This document shows positions 1 to 5,247 of a DNA stretch of 5,247 nucleotides, piece after piece. Within the stretch, counting starts at the first letter, position 1. Each line of letters starts with the position of its first letter. Source of the DNA: Pseudomonadota bacterium (GTDB lineage: Bacteria; Pseudomonadota; Alphaproteobacteria; Acetobacterales; Acetobacteraceae); assembly GCA_021826565.1 (NCBI GenBank), contig JAKAZJ010000187.1, positions 1 to 5,247 of the forward strand, read 5' to 3'. Below the pieces are notes generated by a model. It did not search any database. It was not told where the DNA came from and worked only from the letters and a program-made list of their open reading frames with translations. Both the position numbers and the translations under genes were made by a program.

Positions 1-145
1 CGATTTTTGCGTGCAGTCGGGCCAGCTCCGCTTCGACGCCAGACCCGGGGGTTGCAGCCTTGACCGAGAAGGTCTCCGCCAGGCCCGCAATCGCCGCCTT
101 CTTCCAGGCCGCAACCAGGGTCAGATGCCCCTTGGATGCCTCGTT
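1..145 (-). pseudogene. IS3-family transposase OrfA fragment (5'-truncated, runs off left edge)
   Basis: Read on the minus strand from about 145 down to 2, the frame encodes a stretch containing HLTLVAAWKKAAI, then AGLAETFS, then EAELARLHAKI. This is the pattern of the C-terminal half of IS3-family OrfA proteins: the end of the helix-turn-helix with its conserved W-K pair, followed by the start of the leucine-zipper region that normally continues as IGQL..ERDFL. The usual first 40 or so residues, including the start codon and the first helices, are missing. The similarity starts near position 126 and the preceding residues (GPDRPNEASKG) do not look like OrfA. No ATG lies in this frame, so it is probably a non-functional remnant. 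Whether OrfB or an IS end lies beyond the left edge cannot be seen. The family call rests on recognised motif order, not on a search. Confidence 0.72.
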
Positions 146-197
146 CGGCCGATCCGGCCCTATCGGCTCTCTCCCCGCCCACAACCCCTTGATTTCA

Positions 198-272
<75 letters not shown>

Positions 273-283
273 CTCACTCCAAC

Positions 284-312
284 CCCATACAGCCCACCCC
301 CGCCGCCGGCAA
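284..312 (-). promoter_or_regulatory. Possible promoter of tRNA-Thr
   Basis: On the minus strand, TTGCCG (312-307) and TATGGG (289-284) are separated by 17 bases, an acceptable spacing for a sigma-70 -35/-10 pair. The -10 element ends 11 bases before the mature tRNA 5' end, which would place the transcription start a few bases upstream of the tRNA, as is usual for tRNA genes. Both hexamers differ from the consensus, and the surroundings are repetitive GC-rich sequence, so chance is possible. Confidence 0.35.
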
Positions 313-371
313 GCCGCCGCCGCCCGCCCGATCGACCGCAAACGCCCCCACTGCGCACCCACCGCAATCGG

Positions 372-1520
372 CTACACCACAATCGCACCCAGCAGCGCAT
401 CCAGCCGCAGCCGTCCCGCGTCCGTGGCGCGCAGTCCGGCCGCGTCGCGCAACAGGTAGCCCGCTTCGATCGCCGCTTGCGTCATCATCGGGTCCAGCGC
501 CGCATCCAGCGTGACCCCGGTGCGGCGGGTGAAATGCGCGGCGTCGATCCCCTCGGTCAGGCGCAAGCCCATCATCAGCGCCTCGCGGGCGCGTTCCGCC
601 GGCGCCACGATGGTGGTTTCGACGGTACCATGACCGTCACGTTCCACACGCATGGCCCATTCCTCCGGCGCGCGATGGCGACGTGTCATGGCAAGTTGCC
701 CGTCGCGCGGCACGCGGCCATGCGCACCGGGGCCGATGCCGGCGTAATCCTGGTAGCGCCAATACGCCAGGTTGTGACGGCTCTCCGCGCCAGCGCTGGC
801 GTAGTTCGAGATTTCGTAAGGCACCAGGCCGAAGCCCGCGGCTTCCTCGGCGGTGGCCTCGTACAACGCCGCCGCCGCGTCGCCGTCCGGGATGGTAATC
901 TCACCGCGCGCGGCGCGGGTCGCGAACTGCGTGCCGGGTTCGATCGTCAGTTGATACAGCGACAGATGATCGGTGGCCAGCGCCAGGGCGGCGCGTAATT
1001 CCGCCCGCCAGGCCGCTTCCGTCTGGCCGGGCCGGGCATAGATCAGATCGAACGAAATCCGCGGGAAGATGCGCCGCGCCAGGGTCAGCGCCGTCACCGC
1101 CTGCGCCGCCGAATGCTGCCGGCCGAGGAAGCGCAGCGCCTCCGCATCCAGGCTTTGCACGCCAAGCGAGACGCGGTTCACGCCGGCGGCGCGGTAGCCG
1201 GCGAAGCGCGCGGCCTCCACCGAGGTCGGGTTCGCTTCCAGCGTGATCTCCATCGCGGGCGCGGGGTCGAACCAGCGCGCGGCGTCGTCGATCAGGGCCG
1301 CGACCGTGTCCGGCGTCATCAGGCTGGGCGTGCCGCCGCCGAAGAAGATCGACGTCAGGCGGCGGCGGCCGAGCAGCGCGGCTTCATGGGCAAGCTCGAT
1401 GCGCAACGCGGCGGCAAACCGGGTCTGGTCGATGCGGTCGCGCACATGCGAATTGAAATCGCAATACGGGCATTTGGCCAGACAAAACGGCCAGTGGATA
1501 TAAAGCGCGAGCGGGTCCAT
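372..1520 (-). CDS. hemW: Radical SAM family heme chaperone HemW
   Basis: The 382-residue protein matches HemW, formerly annotated as an oxygen-independent coproporphyrinogen III oxidase-like protein. HemW proteins bind heme and a [4Fe-4S] cluster and are thought to deliver heme to respiratory enzymes. The radical SAM motif is C13-LAK-C17-PY-C20, followed by D-F. In true HemN a fourth cysteine stands where this phenylalanine is, so the sequence supports HemW rather than HemN. The GGGTPS SAM-binding motif is at 61-66, EANP at 95-98, the segment FDLIYARPGQT at 157-167, and HNLAYW at 249-254, the HNxxYW signature of HemW, followed by GIGPGAHG. The C-terminal HemN-type domain covers roughly 310-375. 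Length is normal for the family. The start at 1520 gives the usual short N-terminus before YIHWPFC. No strong Shine-Dalgarno is seen, but it lies 10 bases after the stop of the DUF1674 gene, so translation in an operon is likely. Confidence 0.95.
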   Translation of the reverse strand: MDPLALYIHWPFCLAKCPYCDFNSHVRDRIDQTRFAAALRIELAHEAALLGRRRLTSIFFGGGTPSLMTPDTVAALIDDAARWFDPAPAMEITLEANPTSVEAARFAGYRAAGVNRVSLGVQSLDAEALRFLGRQHSAAQAVTALTLARRIFPRISFDLIYARPGQTEAAWRAELRAALALATDHLSLYQLTIEPGTQFATRAARGEITIPDGDAAAALYEATAEEAAGFGLVPYEISNYASAGAESRHNLAYWRYQDYAGIGPGAHGRVPRDGQLAMTRRHRAPEEWAMRVERDGHGTVETTIVAPAERAREALMMGLRLTEGIDAAHFTRRTGVTLDAALDPMMTQAAIEAGYLLRDAAGLRATDAGRLRLDALLGAIVV

Positions 1521-1530
1521 CCACCGGGGC

Positions 1531-1722
1531 TCAGAAATCGATGCAGCGGCCCTTGCGCTCCCAGTCGCCGTAGCGCGTGGGTTCCAGTCCCTTGGGGCCG
1601 CCGACTTCCTTCGCAGCCGCCGGGGTGACCGCTGGGACCGGCGGCTTTGCCTCGGGGGGCGGGGCGGGTTGTTCGGTCATACGCGGCACATAAGCGCCGC
1701 CCGGCGCGCCGGCAAGCTTCAC
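1531..1722 (-). CDS. DUF1674 protein, SDHAF4-like succinate dehydrogenase assembly factor
   Basis: This small protein ends in the signature of the DUF1674 family: GGPKGLEPTRYGDWERKGRC followed by IDF. The eukaryotic member SDHAF4 (Sdh8 in yeast) binds flavinylated SdhA and promotes its joining to SdhB, so a role in succinate dehydrogenase assembly is inferred here. The N-terminal part is rich in proline and alanine and probably disordered, with no signal peptide or membrane segment. Two starts are possible. GTG at 1722 gives 63 residues and overlaps the stop of the upstream glycosyltransferase by four bases (GTGA), suggesting coupled translation. ATG at 1680 gives 49 residues (MTEQPAPPP...). 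Neither has a clear Shine-Dalgarno. The longer form is listed because of the overlap, but the ATG start is about equally likely. hemW follows 10 bases downstream, linking two respiratory-complex maturation genes. Confidence 0.85.
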   Translation of the reverse strand: MKLAGAPGGAYVPRMTEQPAPPPEAKPPVPAVTPAAAKEVGGPKGLEPTRYGDWERKGRCIDF

Positions 1723-2771
1723 CCCACGGCGCGCAGCCGCGGGCGTGCCCGGGCGGCCAAACCCCGGTACAGCGTGAGGTAATCCGCCGCCATCCGTTCG
1801 ACGCTGAACCGTTCCTCGAAGCGGGCGCGGATCGCGGCCCGCGACAGCGTATCCAACCGCCCCACCGCGGCCACCGCCTCGCGCTCATCACGAACCACGA
1901 ACCCGGTGCGCCCGTCCTCGATGATCTCCGGCACCGACCCGGCGGGGAACGCAATCACCGGGGTCCCGCAGGCCATCGCCTCGATCATCACCAGGCCGAA
2001 CGGTTCCGGCCAGTCGATCGGCAGCAGCAGCGCGCTGGCCCCGGCCAGGAACTCGGGTTTCGCGGAATCGCCGATTTCGCCGATCATTTCTACGTGACGA
2101 CCGTCGATCATCGGGCGGATCTTGGTGCGGAAGTATTCTTCATCGACACGGTCCACCTTGGCGGCGATTTTCAGCGGGATTCCGGCCCGCCGCGCGATCC
2201 GGATGGCGCGATCCGGCGCCTTCTCCGGCGAAATACGACCCAGGAACGCCAGGTATCCCGGCTTGACCGGGCGTGGCGTCAGCAGATCCAATGGCAGGCC
2301 GTGATATACCGTGCCTATGAAATTCGCTTCCGGCAGCGGACGCCGCTGGGCGTCCGAGATCGATACCACCGGCACGTGCGGGAAGCGGGCATAGACCGGA
2401 CGCAGTTCCGGCATATCGAGCCGTCCGTGCAACGTCGTCAGAAATGGCGTGCTCTGGCGGGAAAACAGCGGATAGGACCAATAGTCCAGATGAAAATGCA
2501 GCACATCAAATTCGTCGGCGCGACGATACACTTCCTCGATCATGCCCAGCATTGGCGCCATCGCGTCGCGCAACCCGGTCTCGAAGCGCAGCGCGCGCGG
2601 GACCATCGGCGCCAGCGTGGCCGCGGTCTGCGAGTCGCCGCTGGCAAACAGCGTCACGTCGTGGCCCTGGCGGACCAGTTCCTCGGTCAGGAACGAGACC
2701 ACCCGTTCCGTGCCGCCATACAGGCGCGGCGGGACGGACTCGGTCAGCGGGGCGATCTGGGCAATGCGCAT
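1719..2771 (-). CDS. Glycosyltransferase family 4 (GT-B fold) protein
   Basis: The 350-residue protein has the layout of a GT4 retaining glycosyltransferase. The N-terminal Rossmann-like domain begins MRIAQIAPL, with the glycine-rich GGTERV at 19-24 that usually contacts the donor. The linker and start of the nucleotide-binding domain carry YLAFLGRISPEKAP (173-186). The C-terminal domain has E256-PFGLVMI-E264, the EX7E motif, followed by AMACGTPVIAF, and then G-S-VPEII. Such enzymes transfer sugars from nucleotide-sugar donors to glycans, lipids or small acceptors. The acceptor cannot be read from sequence. No signal peptide or membrane segment is seen, so it should act in the cytoplasm. ATG 2771 was chosen because AGGAGAG lies at the right distance upstream and the protein then starts exactly at the first beta strand. 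An in-frame start at 2807 would add 12 residues without a ribosome site. The divergent neighbour is otsA, also a sugar transferase, so a joint role in osmolyte or glycan metabolism is possible. Confidence 0.93.
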   Translation of the reverse strand: MRIAQIAPLTESVPPRLYGGTERVVSFLTEELVRQGHDVTLFASGDSQTAATLAPMVPRALRFETGLRDAMAPMLGMIEEVYRRADEFDVLHFHLDYWSYPLFSRQSTPFLTTLHGRLDMPELRPVYARFPHVPVVSISDAQRRPLPEANFIGTVYHGLPLDLLTPRPVKPGYLAFLGRISPEKAPDRAIRIARRAGIPLKIAAKVDRVDEEYFRTKIRPMIDGRHVEMIGEIGDSAKPEFLAGASALLLPIDWPEPFGLVMIEAMACGTPVIAFPAGSVPEIIEDGRTGFVVRDEREAVAAVGRLDTLSRAAIRARFEERFSVERMAADYLTLYRGLAARARPRLRAVG

Positions 2772-2884
2772 GGTCTGCTCTCCTGCGGGTACGGGCCAGC
2801 GGCCCATATCCGCGTTTCACCCCCCCGGTCTGGCTTTTTTGGGGCAGCGCCGGACCGGTTCCCGCCGCAAACCGGCGCGCGGGC
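2772..2884. promoter_or_regulatory. Divergent intergenic region between glycosyltransferase and otsA
   Basis: These 113 bases must hold the control region of at least the minus-strand cluster and probably of otsA. On the minus strand CAGACC (2832-2827) and GATATG (2810-2805), 16 bases apart, form a weak -35/-10 candidate about 33 bases before the glycosyltransferase start. On the plus strand I found no convincing promoter pair. A short run of seven C and one of six T stand at 2820-2842. An inverted repeat, CCGGTT (2855-2860) and AACCGG (2870-2875) with a 9-base loop, ends 9 bases before the otsA start codon and could form a hairpin in its leader. No operator is recognised. Confidence 0.35.
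2778..2784 (-). promoter_or_regulatory. Shine-Dalgarno site of the glycosyltransferase
   Basis: The minus strand reads AGGAGAG here. Its GGAG core ends 8 bases before ATG 2771, which decides this start over the upstream in-frame start at 2807. Confidence 0.8.
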
Positions 2885-4258
2885 ATGACCGCGCCCCGGC
2901 TGGTCGTGGTGTCCAATCGGGTGCCGCTGCCCACCGAGCGCGGCCCGCGCGCCGGCGGATTGGCGGTCGCGCTCGCGGATGCGCTGCGCCCCGGCTCCCT
3001 GTGGTTCGGCTGGTCGGGACGGCGCGCCGCGCGCCCAGGCGCGGTGCCGACGGAGCTGACTGGACCGGACGGAATCGGTTACGCCACCATCGATCTTTCC
3101 GAATCGGACCTGCGCCTGTATTATGCCGGATTCAGCAACAATGTGCTGTGGCCGCTGCTGCATTTCCGGCTGGGCCTGGTGCATTACCGCACCGAGGAAT
3201 ACCACGCCTGGAGGGCCGTCAGCGATCGCTTCGCCGCGGCCCTGGCCGCATTGCTGCGCCCGGACGATCTGATCTGGGTGCATGACTACCATCTGATTCC
3301 GCTAGGGGAGGCGCTGCGTGCCCGCGGCGTGACGCAGCGGATCGGCTTCTTCCTCCACACCCCCTTCCCCCCGCCGGAGGTACTGCGGGCCCTACCCCGG
3401 GCCGAGCAGGTGCTGGCCTCGCTCGCAGCCTATGACGTCGTGGGGTTCCATACCGAGGAGTTCCGCCAGAGCTTCCTGCGCGCCACCGCCGATATCCTGG
3501 GTCTGGTGCCGGACCCGGAGGGCGGGATCGTGCTGGGCGGACGGCGTGCGGCGACCCTGGTGGACCCGATCGGGATCGACGCCGCCGGCTTTGCCGCCGC
3601 CGCGGAGGCCGCCGCCGCCGGCCCGGATGTGCGAAGGCTGCGCGCAAGCCTCGCCGGGCGAGCGCTGGCGATCGGGGTCGATCGGCTGGATTACTCGAAG
3701 GGTCTGCCGCAGCGGCTGGACGGGTTCGCCCGCCTGTTGGCCCGCCATCCCGAACATCGCCGCCGGGTCAGCTTCCTGCAGGTAGCCGCGCGTTCCCGCG
3801 AAGACGTGGCGGAATACCGGGCGCTGCGGGTGGAACTGGATCGGATCGTCGGGGAAACCATCGGCCATTATTCGGATTTCGACTGGGTGCCGGTGCGCTA
3901 CCTGACCCGCCCGCTGCGGCGTGAGACTCTGGCCGGGTTCTACCGCGCCGCCGCGCTCGGGGTGGTGACGCCGCTGCGCGACGGGATGAATCTGGTGGCG
4001 AAGGAATATGTTGCTGCCCAGGACCAGGAGAATCCCGGCGTCCTGGTGCTGTCACGCTTCGCCGGCGCGGCGGCGGAACTGGACGCGGCGCTGCTGGTCA
4101 ATCCGTACGACCCCGATGAAATCGCGGCCGCCCTGCATGCCGGGCTGACCATGCGGCGGGAAGAACGCCAGGCCCGCCACCGCGATCTGGCCGCCGCCGT
4201 GTTCGCCTCCACCGCCGAGCGGTTCTGCACGCGGTTCCTGGCGGCGCTGGCCGCTTGA
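2885..4258 (+). CDS. otsA: Trehalose-6-phosphate synthase (alpha,alpha-trehalose-phosphate synthase, UDP-forming)
   Basis: The enzyme (457 residues, GT20 family) joins glucose from UDP-glucose to glucose 6-phosphate to give trehalose 6-phosphate, the first step of the OtsA-OtsB route to the osmoprotectant trehalose in the cytoplasm. The motifs follow E. coli OtsA throughout: LVVVSNR at 6-12, the GG loop at 24-25, LWFGWSG at 39-45, FSNNVLWPLLHFR at 83-95, WVHDYHL at 131-137 (D134), IGFFLHTPFP at 153-162 (H158), DRLDYSKGLP at 266-275 with the phosphate-contacting R267 and K272, and LRDGMNLVAKEYVAAQD at 364-380 with D366 and E374. All key residues are present and the length is normal. ATG 2885 is chosen because the family begins right at LVVVSNR, although the frame is open far upstream and no Shine-Dalgarno precedes it. 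The phosphatase gene otsB is not in the window. The next gene begins 56 bases downstream. Confidence 0.96.
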   Translation: MTAPRLVVVSNRVPLPTERGPRAGGLAVALADALRPGSLWFGWSGRRAARPGAVPTELTGPDGIGYATIDLSESDLRLYYAGFSNNVLWPLLHFRLGLVHYRTEEYHAWRAVSDRFAAALAALLRPDDLIWVHDYHLIPLGEALRARGVTQRIGFFLHTPFPPPEVLRALPRAEQVLASLAAYDVVGFHTEEFRQSFLRATADILGLVPDPEGGIVLGGRRAATLVDPIGIDAAGFAAAAEAAAAGPDVRRLRASLAGRALAIGVDRLDYSKGLPQRLDGFARLLARHPEHRRRVSFLQVAARSREDVAEYRALRVELDRIVGETIGHYSDFDWVPVRYLTRPLRRETLAGFYRAAALGVVTPLRDGMNLVAKEYVAAQDQENPGVLVLSRFAGAAAELDAALLVNPYDPDEIAAALHAGLTMRREERQARHRDLAAAVFASTAERFCTRFLAALAA

Positions 4259-4282
4259 CCCCAAGGCGGGCTTCGCTACCCT
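4255..4282 (+). promoter_or_regulatory. Predicted sigma-70 promoter of the reductase gene, overlapping the otsA stop
   Basis: TTGACC (4255-4260) and TACCCT (4277-4282) are 16 bases apart and resemble the housekeeping promoter of alphaproteobacteria. The -35 element contains the otsA stop codon TGA. Transcription would start near 4289-4291, leaving a short leader with a strong Shine-Dalgarno site. The -10 element also overlaps a small inverted repeat, CTACC (4276-4280) and GGTAG (4285-4289). As no T-run follows, this is unlikely to be a terminator. Confidence 0.6.
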
Positions 4283-4302
4283 CCGGTAGGAAATCGCAAG
4301 AC

Positions 4303-4307
4303 GGAGG
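4303..4307 (+). promoter_or_regulatory. Shine-Dalgarno site of the reductase gene
   Basis: GGAGG lies 7 bases before ATG 4315, a strong and well-spaced ribosome site that fixes this start. It contrasts with otsA just upstream, which has none. Confidence 0.8.
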
Positions 4308-4314
4308 GGACGAC

Positions 4315-5247
4315 ATGGGCCAACGTATCGCCATCATGGGGACCGGCGCCGTGGGCGCCTACGCTGGCGGGCACATGGCCGCAGCCGGGGAAGACGTGAC
4401 TTTCCTGGACGCCTGGCCGGAGCACGTGGAGCATATGCGCGCCCACGGCCTGCGTGTCAGCCACATCACCGGCGAAGAATTCACCACCAAGGTCCGCGCC
4501 CTGCACCTGACCGACGCCCAGCATCTGGCCAAGGAAGCGCCGATCGACATCGCCTTCGTGTGCACGAAATCATACGACACCGCCTGGGCGACCAGGCTGA
4601 TCTCGCAATACCTGGCGCCCGATGGGTTCGTGGTCTCGTTGCAGAACTGCATGAACGAGGAGACGGTGGCCGGCGTCGTCGGTTGGGGCAAGGTGCTGGG
4701 CTGCATCGCGTCCTCCATCACCGTCGATCTGTGCGAGCCGGGGCATGTGCGTCGTGCGGCCGGGAAAAGCCGCGGCAAGGGGCATACCGTGTTCCGCGTG
4801 GGCGAGGTGCATGGGCGCGTCACCGATCGCGCGCGCGCGGTGCTGCGGCTGGTCGATTACGCCGACGAGGCGCTGGTGACCACGAATCTCTGGGGCGAGC
4901 GCTGGTCCAAGCTGGTGACGAACGTGATGGGCAACGGCATCTGCGCCTGCACCGGGATGATTACCCGCGACACGCTGACCAACGACGCGATCCGCCGCTT
5001 CGGCGCGCGCCTTGGGTCGGAGGCGATCCGCGTCGGTCAGGCGCTCGGCTACGATCTGGAAGAAATCCATCATCTGGACCCCGACATCATCGCCCGCGCC
5101 GGCGAGGGCGACGCGGAGGCAGGCGCTGCCTACGACCATCATCGGCTGGCCGAGGCGGCCAAGCCGGGCGGCGGCGCACACCGTCCGTCCATGGGTCAGG
5201 ACATGATGAAGGGGCGGCGCACCGAGATCCAGTTTTTGAACGGCTTC
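4315..5247 (+). CDS. Ketopantoate reductase (ApbA/PanE) family protein, 3' end missing
   Basis: The frame runs for 311 codons and is still open at the right edge. Family members are about 300-350 residues long, so only a short tail should be missing. The N-terminus has the Rossmann nucleotide-binding motif IMGTGAVGAYAGG at 7-19 (GxGxxG), expected to bind NADPH. CTKSYDT at 83-89 and SLQNCMNEE at 108-116 match the conserved segments around the hinge. WSKLVTN at 197-203 gives K199, equivalent to catalytic K176 of E. coli PanE, and S292 with E304 (in TEIQFLNGF) fits its S244 and E256. PanE reduces 2-dehydropantoate to pantoate for coenzyme A synthesis. Here residue 112 is Cys where PanE proteins usually have Gly after Q-N, and residues 140-165 form a longer, basic connection than in the E. 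coli enzyme. It may therefore be a paralogue acting on another 2-oxo acid or related substrate, and no symbol is given. It seems to be transcribed from its own promoter at the end of otsA. Confidence 0.88.
   Translation, partial: MGQRIAIMGTGAVGAYAGGHMAAAGEDVTFLDAWPEHVEHMRAHGLRVSHITGEEFTTKVRALHLTDAQHLAKEAPIDIAFVCTKSYDTAWATRLISQYLAPDGFVVSLQNCMNEETVAGVVGWGKVLGCIASSITVDLCEPGHVRRAAGKSRGKGHTVFRVGEVHGRVTDRARAVLRLVDYADEALVTTNLWGERWSKLVTNVMGNGICACTGMITRDTLTNDAIRRFGARLGSEAIRVGQALGYDLEEIHHLDPDIIARAGEGDAEAGAAYDHHRLAEAAKPGGGAHRPSMGQDMMKGRRTEIQFLNGF

Noticed and set aside
296..335. CCGCCG-rich stretch between tRNA and hemW as a repeat or terminator
   Set aside because: The triplets are irregular, no complementary stem with a T-run could be drawn, and such runs are common in DNA with this composition.
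1355..1954. Minus-strand 199-codon frame spanning the hemW, DUF1674 and glycosyltransferase junctions
   Set aside because: It overlaps three well-supported genes in another frame, and the product has no family features.
2444..2884. N-terminal extension of otsA (frame open for 147 codons upstream)
   Set aside because: The extension overlaps the glycosyltransferase on the other strand, has a low-complexity Arg/Ser/Ala composition, and all OtsA homology begins right after ATG 2885.
1647..2888. Plus-strand open frame of 413 codons opposite the glycosyltransferase
   Set aside because: It mirrors the third-position GC bias of the real gene, and its product has many Arg, His and Gln residues and no domain. 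The opposite strand encodes a complete GT4 enzyme with a ribosome site.
4276..4289. Small hairpin CTACC/GGTAG as a terminator for otsA
   Set aside because: The stem is only five bases, no T-run follows, and the sequence coincides with a good -10 element, so a promoter explains it better.

Overview
The window comes from a GC-rich chromosome, most likely of an alphaproteobacterium. Acetobacteraceae or a nearby Rhodospirillales group is a reasonable guess, inferred from the HemW and DUF1674 protein style, the base composition and a promoter of the TTGACC/TACCCT type. It cannot be placed more exactly from the sequence alone.

Layout from left to right. At the left edge (about 1-145, minus strand) lies the C-terminal part of an IS3-family OrfA transposase. 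It is cut at its 5' side and continues beyond the window. Next to it is a complete tRNA-Thr with anticodon CGT and an encoded CCA end (198-272, minus), with a possible promoter just upstream. About 100 bases without a gene follow. Then comes a minus-strand cluster, transcribed from about 2771 down to 372: a GT4-family glycosyltransferase, a small DUF1674 (SDHAF4-like) protein whose GTG start overlaps the glycosyltransferase stop, and hemW, which begins 10 bases further on. A 113-base intergenic region separates this cluster from a plus-strand pair: otsA (trehalose-6-phosphate synthase) and, after 56 bases holding its own promoter-like sequence and Shine-Dalgarno site, a ketopantoate-reductase-family gene that runs off the right edge.

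How the genes may work together. The DUF1674 protein (succinate dehydrogenase flavoprotein assembly in the characterised family members) and HemW (heme chaperone) both serve maturation of respiratory enzymes and probably share a transcript. The glycosyltransferase and OtsA are divergently placed sugar-transfer genes and may form a stress or osmolyte/glycan module, but no trehalose-phosphate phosphatase (otsB) is visible here. The reductase appears to have its own promoter and need not be related to its neighbours.

Most of the window is ordinary core-genome content. I did not find a convincing undescribed system. The points most worth a second look are the transposase remnant beside the tRNA gene, the promoter that overlaps the otsA stop codon, otsA without an evident ribosome binding site, and the pairing of an SDHAF4-like gene with hemW.
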